64,000 nucleotides of DNA from Gymnothorax reevesii (taxonomy: Eukaryota; Chordata; Actinopteri; Anguilliformes; Muraenidae): assembly GCA_029721435.1 (NCBI GenBank), contig CM056586.1, positions 70,937,607 through 71,001,606 on the forward strand, read 5' to 3'. Made by a program: the position numbers and the translations under genes. The notes beneath the pieces were generated by a model. That model worked only from the letters and a program-made list of their open reading frames with translations. It made no database searches and was not told the origin of the DNA. Shown in pieces: positions 47,767 to 59,059 of the stretch (the first letter of the stretch is position 1; the number at the start of each line of letters is the position of its first letter).

Positions 47767-48182
47767 TTAACCCTTGGAGTGCTGAATAAATTTTCAAGCA
47801 ATTGAAAATGTAATTACCCTGAGCTGTTGAAAATCTATCATGTGGCAACTTGTTTAACCCCTTTACACGTAATACAAATAATGCCAAATTTTTCCTGTTA
47901 TGCATAAGCCCATTTAGGCTTTATAACTCATTATTTTTGTCACAGAGACTGTGGAAAATTATTCCAAAAAGCAAGACATTTTTAAATTCAATTACAGAAT
48001 TATTTATGAATTCAATTTCAGAATTTATGGATGTCGGCATTTATATCTGCCCAAAAAAAGAGCTCCCCTGTTATGGGAGGGCTTTTAAACAAGTTGCCAC
48101 ATGATAGGTTTTCAACACCATGTGATTTTGATATCTTACATCACTGGGCAACTGTAGTTGCCTGTAGCGCTCTAAGGGTTAA
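47767..48182. mobile_element. TTAA-ended palindromic MITE (copy C) with internal insertion
   Basis: Starts TTAACCCTTGGAGTGCTGAA and ends GCGCTCTAAGGGTTAA. The left palindrome arm (GCTGTTGAAAATCTATCATG, CAACTTGT) and right arm (AAGAGCTCCCCTG through ACATGATAGGTTTTCAACA) are split by about 200 bp (47855-48055) not found in the other copies. The insert begins TTAACCCCTTTACACG and may be another TTAA-targeting element. Confidence 0.7.
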
Positions 48183-48239
48183 TCAAAGACACGGATGCCC
48201 CAGCCAAAGCTGTGCACTGCGTGTGGATGCATCGCCCTA

Positions 48240-48560
48240 AATTTAAGCCCCTTCTTCAGATTTATTCGGCTGGGAGTTTGTGCTGACAGGAGCCGCTGTC
48301 ACAGATAAACGGCGAAACATAATTTGAGTTTTGAAAAGGGTGTAAAACTCACATTAATTTCTGTCTTAAGTGCTGCCTTTAAAACCAAGAGGATGTCATC
48401 CACCGCTCTATCGCGAAGCGGTTACCTCATACATTTGTCTGCCAAAAAGGCAATGAACGATGAGAAATGTGTTAGACAAAGCGATCTCGCCATACATCAA
48501 ACGAGGCTGTCATTAATGTGACAAGGAATTGTGTTTATTTAGCAGAAGCTATTTGAAGGG
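48240..48560. promoter_or_regulatory. Candidate CNE 9
   Basis: AACATAATTTGAGTTTTG, AAACTCACATTAATTTCTGT, AGCGGTTACCTCATACATTT and GAGGCTGTCATTAATGTGAC occur in repeat-free sequence with no coding signal. Enhancer-like by eye. Confidence 0.45.
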
Positions 48561-49235
48561 TCCAATTCCAGTAATTATGTTAGCTTAGCACACGCAAAAA
48601 AAAGTCAACATTAAGGTAGTTAACTTTGCTACGTTAAAATGGCATAAATTATACTGTGGATAATAGGCCCCAAAATACCTAAGACATTTAAAAAAAACTC
48701 CCGTGTGCTTAAATGTGCGTGTGGAAGAGAGTGGGCCTTCTTGAAATGCACCCATGGGTGGACTGTGATCTATCTCCATGTCACCGGACGGGATGTTTCC
48801 AGGTTCAGTGAGTAGGAAGGTGTGATCAATGGGTGAAACAAACAAGACATCTACGGGTCGACATGAAGGAGAGCAGCCAGGGCATCGATCAAACCCCATC
48901 TGCTTGGGTCAGATACCACAGAGCAAGAGCACCTGGTCTGTCCTTTCATTTTCTTCCTGCTTATAGGAGTAAAGCCCCAGCCATTAATGTCTGAACCATC
49001 CGATGAGTTGGGTTTTGCAAATGCTTTTTTGTCCTGCAGCCCTTCGAGCAAACATGCATTAATCCATGTTCAGGCCAGGCAGCCAAATAGCTTTCAGGCT
49101 GCAACACCGAGAGCCAATGAATGTTATCTGATTGAAACAAAACACTAAAAACGATGTTACCTGGATACGGTGTTGGTTGTGTTCTTCGGAGAGAATACCC
49201 ATAAAAAGTACAATTTAACATTTCAGGGTCTCAAT
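48561..49235. other. Non-coding stretch, nothing recognised
   Basis: Open frames on the minus strand (up to 104 codons) have no domain. No repeat is recognised. Confidence 0.4.
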
Positions 49236-49239
49236 AAAA

Positions 49240-49600
49240 TGTCTGCTGCCGTGGTTCTCATCAGACTCTTTTCTCCAGTGAAATTAGACTGTGGTTGTGA
49301 TGCCACCACAGTATCTTAATTAAGAGAGAGCCGTGAAGCGGAAATAATATTACCAGCCCTCTGTCTCATTATCAGTTCAATTTAGAAATAAATGTACTGG
49401 AACACAGGAGGTGGGACACAAGATATCTGCTTATCTCCCGAGACTGAGTTATAACAGGTGATGAAATAGAAGCTATATTTCAGAATTAGAAATGGACTTT
49501 TCTCCCGGGAATTAAGCAGTATATAATGAACACCACGGGACTGGCTGTGAAAGGTGGCTCAGGTTAATCTGTGATAAATTTCAACTGGCATCTAGCATGA
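49240..49600. promoter_or_regulatory. Candidate CNE 10
   Basis: GTGAAATTAGACTGTGG, CAGTATCTTAATTAAGAGAG, GCGGAAATAATATTACC and TCATTATCAGTTCAATTTAG lie close together, followed by CTGCTTATCTCC (GATA-like). Repeat-free, non-coding and strongly enhancer-like. Confidence 0.5.
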
Positions 49601-49604
49601 CGGT

Positions 49605-49722
49605 TTACACTCATATTGTTACAGTCAGATTTTGTGAAATGATTGAAGTTTAGCACTAGCCATTTCATGAAATGACTGGTTTCACAATCTGACAGTACAT
49701 ATATATATATATATATATATAT
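49605..49722. repeat. Small inverted repeat plus (AT)n microsatellite
   Basis: CAGATTTTGTGAAA (about 49626) pairs with TTTCACAATCTG (about 49680), with the palindrome CATTTCATGAAATG between them. An (AT)n run follows at 49698-49722. Probably a short MITE with an adjacent microsatellite. Confidence 0.6.
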
Positions 49723-50019
49723 CACTTTCTACAATGCATTAGAATTACAAGCCATTTATTCACTTCTTTGTCTTTTTCACTCAAACTTCAGTTATCTTCC
49801 TTAATTTTTTTGAAAGATCCTTATCATCTTTCATCGTGTTTTTAAAGACAAGCAACCAAAATGGTCCCACCATCGTCTTCTAAAAACTTAACCCATGCTG
49901 AGAAAATCTCAAGAAGAATATGCGCACATTTGTGACTATAAATTGACATAAATAAAAGTCAAATTTAATGATATTGAAATATTGCTATTTTTTTTCTTTA
50001 TTATGGCTGTATTTTTTCT

Positions 50020-50350
50020 GGCGCGCAGTAATCGTAATAACAGACATCATTCCTCCCCATAAAACAGTCATAAATTCAGAGGCACTTTTGCAATCATTCC
50101 ATTATAATTCTCAAAGGGAGCCGGAGTCTGCGCTTCTGATGCTGCAAAAACGAACACCAACATGCCATCGCACCTCCCACCCATCAAAGCCCAAAAAGGG
50201 GGCTTTCAGACCTCTCCCGCTTTTAGCCCCTCGCATGGTTTATTTCATTTAGAAACACAGATATCAGTTTCTTATCAGTTTATCAGGAAATGTAATCCCT
50301 CATTTTGTCAGAACATGAAAAGACTGAGATATCACATGCAGACTTAGTAA
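50020..50350. promoter_or_regulatory. Candidate CNE 11
   Basis: CGCAGTAATCGTAATAACAG, CCATAAAACAGTCATAAATT, TTGCAATCATTCCATTATAA and TTATCAGTTTATCAGG are clustered. CCATAAA and GTCATAAA resemble posterior Hox sites. An open frame across it has no protein-like features. Confidence 0.45.
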
Positions 50351-51420
50351 ATATTCTCTGGCTGATATTTAGATTCAGCGGTAATGCAGAAAACTCACGG
50401 TATTGCCCCTTTGTATTTGATAGAATATGGACACTGCCTCCAGCAATGAGTTAAAGTTGTGCCAGCAGATAATACGGACAATACGACTTGAGCGGTTGTT
50501 TCAAGTAGCTACCAGAAGATGGTGGTCTAATAACCTTTAAGCGGGATTTTTAGGTTTCCTCACAGTTAATACAACAAAGTACTGCTTGGATCCCTTCATT
50601 TGTGAGGAATGTTGGGTCTTTTAAGCAAAATAGCCGAACCCTTTTCAGTATGTTGCCGCAGTCAATGCAAAAATAATTACAAAGAGAAAATGAATTTGCA
50701 ACATGGTACATCTAACTTATGAATCAAAACTACTTCGTGGATAAATAGTGTTGGTCTATTCTTCATAGACGATAGAATTACAGGAAACGAAATGCTTGGA
50801 TGTTTTAAATGATATGGGTCAGATAATTTTAATGAAAGTTTCATGAGATTTCATTATTACTCTAAATATAATATGAATATGACATTAATATAATTTGAAG
50901 TTTTCCATTCATAATCAAATACACTAAGGAAAAGTTTTATATTTACCAAAGCAACATTTTATTCTTAGTTCCTACTGTTGTGCGCTCCGTTACGAACGTT
51001 ATGATTGGCTATTTGTTGCTGATCGTGGAACTGCTCTGAAATATCAGGGTTGAATACGAGGTGATGCGATGATCACGATTGACAATTGATCATGTTAATC
51101 GTAGGAGATGTTTGAACCGTCCAAAACTTTACTACTATCAACATGATAGCCTCGACTGACCTCAAGTTCTGATATAATCTGATAGGATCACTGGGATAAC
51201 TCTACGATGAAGACTACGATTTCAATCGTGCCGCAAATCGTTATAGTGGGAACCCAACATTAGCACTCAGAGGTTTTGTTTTTTTTTGGTACAACCTTTT
51301 GACAGCTGGCATGTTCTGACTGGTTTTGCCACTTCCTTTTTGAATTTAATAGAATAATTAGGCGACAGGCTTATAAAATCTCATTGTCATCTGGCACCAT
51401 AGGGCAAGGAAATGTATTGT
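50351..51420. other. Non-coding stretch, nothing recognised
   Basis: AT-rich spacer. The 51000-51250 part has repeated CGATGATCACGATTGAC-type words. No gene. Confidence 0.35.
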
Positions 51421-51424
51421 GGGT

Positions 51425-51443
51425 GGGGGGGGGGGGGGGGGGG
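51425..51443. repeat. Poly-G run
   Basis: 19 consecutive G residues within a G-rich patch (51417-51452). It could fold as a G-quadruplex and is a likely sequencing or assembly trouble spot. Confidence 0.9.
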
Positions 51444-51477
51444 TTATGGGGGGAACAATTATTCCCATTCACAAATA

Positions 51478-51600
51478 CAGAGTCATGAAAAAGTATTTTC
51501 CCTGCCGATTGCCTAAAATTTTAGGCATTTCTCATATTAACTAGCTATAAATATTTGAGCAAAATGAATCATGAGATGGAAAAATAATTAAAAAATACAA
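51478..51600. mobile_element. Possible Tc1-like terminal remnant
   Basis: CAGAGTCATGAAAAAGTATT followed by TTCCCTGCCGATTGCC resembles the terminal words at 11553 of the same fish Tc1-like family. The rest is degraded. Confidence 0.4.
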
Positions 51601-51859
51601 CCACAAAATCCATCCATCTATCAACTAACCCTCTTATTCATGGCTGAGGGCGAACGACAGTGACCAGCCCTCAGTCCAGTTCACCGCAGGTATCACACAC
51701 AACTCACTCACACACTGCACCTATGAACAGCATACACTCTGGAGCAAAACAATGGGCCAAGCCCAAACTGGGAAAATATGAAACCTGTAATGGTCTTCAC
51801 AAGATGTCATTGGTCCAAAAATGGGCAAGAATTAAACAAACACATAAAGTAATTTAGTA

Positions 51860-52335
51860 TAGGAAAGCTATTTTAGCTCACCTGGACCAACGGTCCTCTG
51901 AGCTCATGTCATGGCCTGTTTGCTCGTCATAACCGGTCTTTGTTGGGCAATGTTTTCAGTGTCCCCTGACATCTACTCCAAAACAGCCTGGCCAATGAAG
52001 CTGAAACTCTACAGACATCTTCCAAACCTTTTCCAAATATTGCCATTATGGCTGCCATCTTGAAAATGCCATTTTGACCAATTTGTCATTGATTTCCAAA
52101 GTGATTCAGCAGAAATGTTGTATGCAGCTACAAAACGGCTTTGCTCAACACATATATTCTGACCTTTTCTATTAATTGCATTTTGACCTTGAGTTCACCT
52201 CTGACATCAAACATGCCCCTAAATTCCATAAATAATTTTGAAAATCTTCTTCTGTTAGCTAGTCGGCTAATGACGCCGAAACTTCGCAGACAAGTTCCAA
52301 CCAATGAGGACACCTCAAAGGTCTAAATAAACTTT
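51860..52335. repeat. Dispersed repeat with GGACCAACGGTCC palindrome
   Basis: TTTAGCTCACCTGGACCAAC, GGTCCTCTGAGCTCATG and later GGCCAATGAAGCTGAAACTC form a pattern seen in a repeat spread through many aquatic animal genomes. A second, similar phrase follows (GTCGGCTAATGACGCCGAAA near 52261). No coding sequence. Confidence 0.5.
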
Positions 52336-52339
52336 TTTA

Positions 52340-52800
52340 CACTCGTCCTTTTAGACAATTTTTTTAACAAACCACTTGTACAAATAAATTCCTGACTTGT
52401 CCGACTACTTAATGAAATCTCTGAAGACGTGTTTCAGATGAAGAAAATAGTGTTCTTTATTTCAAATTGACAGGATTACTTACCAGAAGAAAAACTTCAA
52501 AAAATCTTTCCTGTTCAGCCGTGACAGGAATCCACAGTGTCATCGTTTTCAATCATCGCTCGATGGAATCGAAAGGCATCACAATCCACAAGAGCATTCC
52601 TTGTATGCTCATCTGTGTTTTCATAATACTGGGACACTTCAATCCGTTTTCAACACATTCAACACTGCCAGTGTCAACACTAGTTTACAATACGATTTTG
52701 AAACTTTAATCACGTTACCGAATTGTGCCAGAGAAAAGTCCTGACCCTCCGCAGGAGGGCTTGAGAGCTGCATGGGTGAGAGTTTGTGGAGTTATTGCTT
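52340..52800. other. Non-coding stretch, nothing recognised
   Basis: No gene or repeat seen. Confidence 0.4.
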
Positions 52801-53528
52801 CACTGTAAACCCTGATATCGTGGTGAACTCAAATGTTTTGTGGAAACCAAACTGTGCGTTCCAACTTAATTGCATTGTGAGGAAGGAACTCACACAACTC
52901 AAATTAGGTCAAGTTATTTTTATTGATTTGGCATCTCCAATCCCACCCGAATATGGAATGCCCAATTGGTGAACTATGTACAAAGCTTGCTCGTATGCGA
53001 CCCCTTGCTGCCAACTCAGGATAGTGAGGACAGTTCGTGACTCTCCTCCCAAGCACGTGCCCGTCAGCCACAAATTCTTATACACTCATTGGTTGAATCC
53101 TTGTAAGTTCAGAACGAGGGCGGAGGATACCTGGACATGAACAAACCCAGAGTCTTCCTGACGAGCGCCAGTCTGGCCAACAGGAGGCGCTGGAGCAACG
53201 AACAAAGCCATTATTGTATCCCCAAATCCGGCAGTCCCTTCCCAATTTGGAACCCTGTAGTGCGATGGCAAATTGTGTGCTACTCTGAAAAAGCTGCCGA
53301 CCCCTGCCGGTGGGTACGCCGGGGCTCGAACCCGCAATATGATAGTCACCTCTGCACTGCAGCGCAGTGCCTTAACCGAGTGAGCTATCCGGCAGCTAGG
53401 TCAAGTTATTTTTACATGTTTTTAATTGCTGTAAACACAAGATCATTAAGTTGGCATACTCAATTTTTTTGAGGTAATTGGTTTCCACAAAACATTTGAG
53501 TTCACCACACTAGTCAGGGCTTACAGTG
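52801..53528. mobile_element. TIR element, CACTGTAAACCCTGA family (copy 2), split by SINE
   Basis: Starts CACTGTAAACCCTGA and ends TCAGGGCTTACAGTG, with the inner words CTCAAATGTTTTGTGGAAAC and its inverse near 53480. It is the same family as 19206-19436. Without the SINE insertion and its extra target-site copy (52923-53414) it would be about 236 bp, the same size as the other copy. Confidence 0.85.
52923..53396 (-). mobile_element. tRNA-derived SINE (copy 2), nested
   Basis: Collinear with 11964-12435. Read on the minus strand, the A box (TAGCTCACTCGG) and B box (GGGTTCGAGCCCC) are at the right end. An exact 18-bp target-site duplication TAGGTCAAGTTATTTTTA flanks it (52905-52922 and 53397-53414). 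It inserted into a pre-existing TIR element. Confidence 0.9.
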
Positions 53529-53529
53529 T

Positions 53530-54050
53530 TGATCAGGGCAGCTTGTAACTGGCAGTTAAATTTGAGTGATGTTGTGTTAATTTAGATTGTTAAAGAGATA
53601 TTTTGATTAAAATATATAGGGAGATAGATGTCTGATACAATGGATAGTTTGTTGTATAAAGCTTCAGCGAGCTAATGACTGTGATCGCCATTTTCGTCAT
53701 TTCTTAAGAATTTGCCATTATTTTAACGTCACAGTTTTTTCTAGACTGTAATCACTGAAAGCAACAATACTCGTTTATTGATATTAATTGTTCTATTTTT
53801 GAAAACATGCAATGAAATTTCTGGGAAAATCAACTTGTCCCATTGGAGAAGTAATTTGGATGAGGGACTTGTCTGTTGCCATTTTGGTCTGGTATCCGAC
53901 AAAACAGGGAAAACGTTCACACAGTAAGGCCACAGGCTGCATCTCCACGCAGCCTTCATGCAGTGAGGCAGTAGCACTACCCATTGCATGATTCATTGGA
54001 AGAAAAAGATTATATAACACCTTTATCACCTAGGATAAAAAATAATTAGC
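53530..54050. other. Non-coding stretch, nothing recognised
   Basis: Open frames on the minus strand lack domains. No repeat is recognised. Confidence 0.4.
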
Positions 54051-54054
54051 CTCT

Positions 54055-54560
54055 AAACTTAATGGCTGGTCATGCCACCCTTAGCAGTAACAGCTGTGAT
54101 CGAATGCTTCATATAACTGGAGATCAATCTTCCACATCGCTGCGGAGGAATGTTGACCCACTCTCCTTTGCGGAATTACTTAAATTTAGCCGCAATGGAG
54201 GGTTTTATTTTTTTGAGAAGGAACTGCATGTTTAAAGTCCTGCCACAGTATTTCCAGTAAGTTCGAGTCAGGACTTAGACCAGTCCAGTCAAATTTTAAT
54301 TTTATCTCCTTTGAGACATTGAAATGTGGACTTACTCTTGTGCCTCAGATTGTCGTCTTCTTGCATATGGATATTGCACTGGAGCTTCGAATGATGGACT
54401 GATTCAGTGCAGCTCAATGATTCAGCCCAACTTCAGGAATGTCTGGTTGAGAGCAGGATTTTGTAAGTCATGGCAACTCACCTATGCTTCGACTCAGCAG
54501 AGGACCCACACACATTAGACTACCGCCACCATATTTGACTGTTCATATGATGTTCTTATT
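54055..54560 (-). mobile_element. Degenerate Tc1-like transposon, antisense
   Basis: The plus strand carries CTTCATATAACTGGAGATCA, CATCGCTGCGGAGGAATGTT, CCCACTCTCCTTTGCGGAAT, GTCCTGCCACAGTATTTCC, GAGTCAGGACTTAGACCAG and CTACCGCCACCATATTTGAC. These are antisense words of the same fish Tc1-like family as 13600-13875. Frames are broken throughout. Confidence 0.6.
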
Positions 54561-55375
54561 GGGGAGTTGGAAGGCTGTGTTACGTTTACATGAGATGTAA
54601 CAGGACCAATATCCTCCACTTTTGAATCATCATTCTATATTTTCCCAAAAGGCTTGGGGGTGCTTTTCTCAGCGAATGAATCCTTCATGTCTCTTTGGGG
54701 TTCCAGTGGCAAAAAATTCTGGGGGACACCTAAGAGATGAAGGCGTATTGACATTCCTGATTTTAGCTGGCATCGTCTGTCTCTGCAGTTTTTTTTTTCT
54801 TTGAACTGCGATCCTGTGTTTCTCCACTGCCTCCCTCACCATCATCCTCACCACACAGCCGTCAATATTCAGACATTTACAAAGTTATTGTTACTCTAGT
54901 CATCTATCACATCATATTGAAATTAAAGAGTAAATGTAGTAACTACATGCGCTCACAGTGCATACGTTCATGTTTAATTTGACAGTAATTATACCCTTAT
55001 TTGTTGAGGGCATCATAATGCTTTTCACATGTGTTTTCCACACCCCATCCCTTTAAGGGGATTAAAGGTAGTTTTATAAATGCCTGTTCCGCTGTCAGCA
55101 GTGTGTTACTCTCGCACTATTTCATTTACAAGTTATTGGATAAAGGGCCGGTTTCCTGGACACAGATTCAGCCTAATCCTGGACGAAATTCAGTGTTCAA
55201 TGAAAAATCTTTATACAAAAAGTCTGTTAAATCCAGAAATACAGTAAATCTGTGTTTGTGAAATGGGCCCCTTAAGGTCCAGAGCTGTTTTTCGGGCACA
55301 ACATTACATTTGGAATCTATCAGTTCCCCTCAGTATGGAGTCCTGTGTACTATCATGGCTCTTTGCCATCATTTG
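54561..55375. other. Non-coding stretch, nothing certain
   Basis: The first 300 bp may continue the degenerate Tc1-like element. No intact coding sequence. Confidence 0.3.
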
Positions 55376-55379
55376 TCGG

Positions 55380-55660
55380 AAAAACAAACACTGCAGAAAA
55401 ACTGGAACAGCTCTCGACAGAGCGCATGCTTCCGCCACGCCCTATGTCAGTATTATTGGTTCTTCTGAATCTAGAAACCCCCATATGTTCTGGATCACTT
55501 CCAAAATTGAATTAACTCATTCTCGGACTATCACCTACCATCCTACCAAATTTTATGCCAATTCGTTCGTCACTTTTTGAGTTATCCTGGTACCAGACAG
55601 ACAAACAGTCAAACAAATGGGAATGAAAGCATAACCTCCCTTGTGGAGATAATTACAAAA
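55380..55660. repeat. Dispersed repeat, CAGACAGACAAAC tail
   Basis: ATCACCTACCATCCTACCAA, ATTCGTTCGTCACTTTTTGA, GTTATCCTGGTACCAGACAG and AAGCATAACCTCCCTTGTGG with the GGAGATAAT end match the pattern of a very widespread animal repeat terminus (the ACCTCC..GGAGGTAAT type). Family not named. Confidence 0.5.
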
Positions 55661-57650
55661 TTAGGTGCGGCCAAATCAATTGTTTACCCCATTCTTTCAA
55701 AGGATAAATGCACAGTTCATTGAACAGGAGCACCAGAATGTCGTGAAGATCATTGAAAACTGTATAAAACCGTTATATTGTGGCATGAGTATTTGGTTGC
55801 CAGTACAGATTTGTTGTATATATTGATGAAGTGACTTTTAAAAAAGCAGCAGGAAGAATTCTGAAATGCATAGGGCCATATTATCTCTCAGATTTTAACT
55901 TAATTGAGGGTGTCCAAACTTATCCATGAAGGGCCAGTGTTGTCGCAGGTTTTTGTTGCAGCTGAGGGCTAAAACACCGGATTCTACTGAACAACTGATC
56001 GGGGGGGTTCAATCAAGGCCTTGGCACAGTGGTGAGCAGTGATGATTATACACCACCACTTTTGTCCAAAATTGGTGCCAATATATTACTTTTCTATAAT
56101 TTTTTGACAAAAATGTATTGAAAACTATTGACGCATGCGATGAGAACAACAACAAAAAAAAAAAACATTCTGCCAGGTATATTGAGGTAAAAATATGGGT
56201 AATAAACAAAAACAATGAAGGCATCAATTTTTTATAACAATTGAAAGGTGTCGCAAATTAAATTTTTTTGACTGTTGCATAGGCTGAATGCGGTGGCGGC
56301 TGGTGAGCTGGCAATAGGGGAAGCTCAAACCATCCCTTAAAAATAATGATGAGTCATCATCTGTTTTCAATCAGTCATTTAAATTACCATCACAGAAACT
56401 CTGAAAACATTCAACATTATCAGGTGTGGCCAGTTTTCATTAATAATGCACACCTGTCAACTGTCAACTGCGTGAGTTTTAGTGTAAATATTTACGTTCC
56501 CCTGCTGCAGTCAGCAATTATTCAATCAATGCGTATGTAAGAGATTCTTGCTCTGGATTGAAGTCCTTGTGCATGAAGGTTTATCAGTTTCACCTGCGTT
56601 ATGACTCAGGACTTCTCACGCTTTTCTTTACTCAGGGGTCAGAAGCAACAGCTACATGCATTTCGTCATCGTTTCAATTGTTTAAATTAAATAAGATCAT
56701 TTGAAATGTCTTTATGCAATTCCCTTGCTTCCAATGATCTGGCAAGATGTTCCAGAATTTAGAATTTTATTCAAAACTCTTTTCATACTTCCTCTCACAA
56801 ATTTGAGGTCATACCTGTGGAAGACTTAGAACTGTTAACACTGAGCTGTATGAAGGACCAGGTTGTGGCCTCAAAATCATGCAGCTGACCTGTAGGTGGT
56901 GCTGAAATTTGCAACATTGTAAAATTAGCAAAATGTCAACAGTAGTTCTGCATATTGACCTGAATATGTTTTTGTCCTCCAGACATCATACTGCAAGTAT
57001 TTATGATGATTGAATTGAGCCCTTTTGTTGTATTTTTGAGCAACTATTATGAGAAAAAAAGCTCCTACACCATTCAATGGATTAACTTGAAATACAGTAA
57101 GAGATATTAAAAACACAACCACCAACTATGTACAAACTTTCGCGCAAATAATGTAAAAATGAAAAATTAAATACAAGGATATTTAAAAAAGAGTATTAGC
57201 TCACAAATGGTGAATACTGACTAATTCATTTGTCGGCCGACCACGCACTGTCGACAACAATCCTTTACATGAGCCACTCCCCAAATCTTCCATGAAAGGG
57301 AGAGTGAGCAAAGAAATGTTATGTGTTTTACCGAACATTAACCCTGGCTGTGAAAATCCTGACTTAAAAACTTCATGTTTGTGAAAACTCACAATGCAAC
57401 GACTAACGCAACAAAACAAAGCATGTGTGGTTGGCACACTTTGGAGCGCACTTTGCAAATATGTTTGTCAATGTGATATGAGCAGACAGGGAGAACCAGA
57501 CACTGACCGCGGAGCCACATACGGCCACATTTGCGCAGGACCGTAGGATTCATGTGATGCATCTCAGAGGCCGCTTTCACCCAGCAACGATGACTGCTGC
57601 CGAGGCTCCTGGAAGATGCAGTAACCATATCAGCTCCCACACAGTCAAAC
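55661..57650. other. Non-coding stretch, nothing recognised
   Basis: AT-rich spacer with short open frames lacking domains and a poly-A run near 56154-56164. Confidence 0.4.
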
Positions 57651-57654
57651 TATG

Positions 57655-58072
57655 CCAGCAGCCATACCACTATTCAGTCTGCTCCAGCTGTGTGGCTGAA
57701 GCTAAGCAGGTGTGGGCTTGGCCAGTACTTGGATGGGACACCAGCTGGGAAAACAAAGTTGCTGCTGGAAGAGGTGTTGGTGGCCAGTAGGTTCAATCTT
57801 GGTGGAATAATCCCCAATGCCCCAATGCAGTGATGGAGACGGCGTCTTTCAGATGAGACGTGAAACTGAGATCCTGACTCACTGTGGTCATTAAAGATCC
57901 TATGACAGTCTTCGATAAGAGTATGGGGTTCCCCGATGTCATGGCTAAATTCCCAACCTTGCTCTTTCAACTTGTCACCTAATCATCCCCTGATATGTCC
58001 TCTCAACCACCCAGGGCTCCCTTGAAAAAGAGATTTCAATCTCAACAGGACTTCCCTGGTTAAATAAAAAAA
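57655..58072 (+). mobile_element. SINE3-type element with 5S rRNA-derived head
   Basis: The head at about 57657-57775 follows 5S rRNA: GCAGCCATACCAC, GGCTGAAGCTAAGCAGG, AGTACTTGGATGGGAC and CAGCTGGGAAAAC. These include the internal pol III promoter (AGCTAAGCAGG box A and TGGATGGGA-type box C). The body and the tail TTGAAAAAGAGATTTCAATC, CTTCCCTGGTTAAATAAAA match the truncated copy at 28812-29142. The head derives from 5S and the tail from a LINE. Confidence 0.9.
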
Positions 58073-58089
58073 TGTCTCTGGGATGAAGG

Positions 58090-58530
58090 CATCTCTTCTT
58101 TCAGAGCACATGTTGGGATGGTCTTGACAGATTGCCGATGTGCTACTAGTAGGGACAAGCACATTCCAACATAAATGGGCTAAATTGTTATTGGCGATGA
58201 GTCGAGGCTTTGAGGCGACACGTGTACCGAAGATGAGGTGAACGGTACGCTGATCCATGTGTTGGGTGAGTGGATTGATTTGACAGTAGTAGTGTGATGG
58301 CGTGGGCAGCTGTAGGGTATGGCTGGAGGTCTACACTGGTAATTTTTTATGTAACGCTGACAATGCTATGGGGATGAGATTGTAGACCCACATATTGTGC
58401 CTCATATTTGAGAAAACCATCACATCATCTTTAGGCAGGACAATGCTTGGCCTCACACACCCGGCACTGCCTGGACACTACCAACACAAGGGTTAGATCG
58501 GCCTCCTGATTTTCTCGCTTGAACCCTACT
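58090..58530 (+). mobile_element. Degenerate Tc1-like transposase remnant
   Basis: In shifting plus-strand frames one reads RRHVYRR then GERYADPCV, SVMAWAAVGYGW, a degraded RDEIVDPHIVPHI, and FRQDNAWPHTPG. These correspond to the WRRxGERY, GGSVMVWG and QDNARPHTA motifs of Tc1-like transposases. The second catalytic Asp (QDNA) is still visible, but many stops and frame changes show it is dead. Confidence 0.65.
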
Positions 58531-58539
58531 GATGCTTTC

Positions 58540-59058
58540 CACTTTACTCAGTTAATTCAAACAAGCTTCCATGCCTACTCAGGGTCCAGGATTGGGACTG
58601 CATTCAAGTTAACCCAGCTCAAGTCAGCTAATCAGTCCAATTTAAAAGGAACAAGCTCCCAAGCCAAATTAGGATCAAGGATTGGGACCGCACTCTTTTT
58701 AAATCTTCCAAGTCTGTTCCTCTGTCCAGTTTGTGGGGACAAGCTCCCAATTCTTCTACGGTCATCTTGATTTGAAACTGACTTTCGTCCAAGCAACTCC
58801 ATACTCCTGTGGGGTAGCTTGGTGCTGATGAAGTGTGCACGCAACCTGGCTGCTGTTCCAGAAGCCACTGGCCGGGGACTGATAGCTCAGCTTCACCAGT
58901 AACAGCTGTGCTGAACTATGCCATCCTAATCCGGGGTGCCGTCCCCACCTGTTATTTTGGGGTTCAGTCTCCAACTTACTATATAAGCTGTAAATAAACT
59001 ATTCGTTGGATTGTACTTTGCCTCCACACTTAATGCCTGGTCTGGACGGTTACAATAA
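58540..59058 (+). repeat. LTR-like sequence
   Basis: Two diverged units (CAGGATTGGGACTGCATTC and AAGGATTGGGACCGCACTC about 115 bp apart) are followed by TATATAAGC near 58980, an AATAAA signal near 58993 and an end at GGTCTGGACGGTTACA. TATA box, polyadenylation signal and terminal CA suit a solo LTR, but the left boundary is unclear and no partner LTR is present. Confidence 0.4.
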
Positions 59059-59059
59059 A

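Noticed and set aside
57657..57775. 5S rRNA-like sequence, considered as a 5S gene
   Set aside because: Diverged from 5S and fused to a SINE3 body and LINE-type tail, so it is a SINE head.
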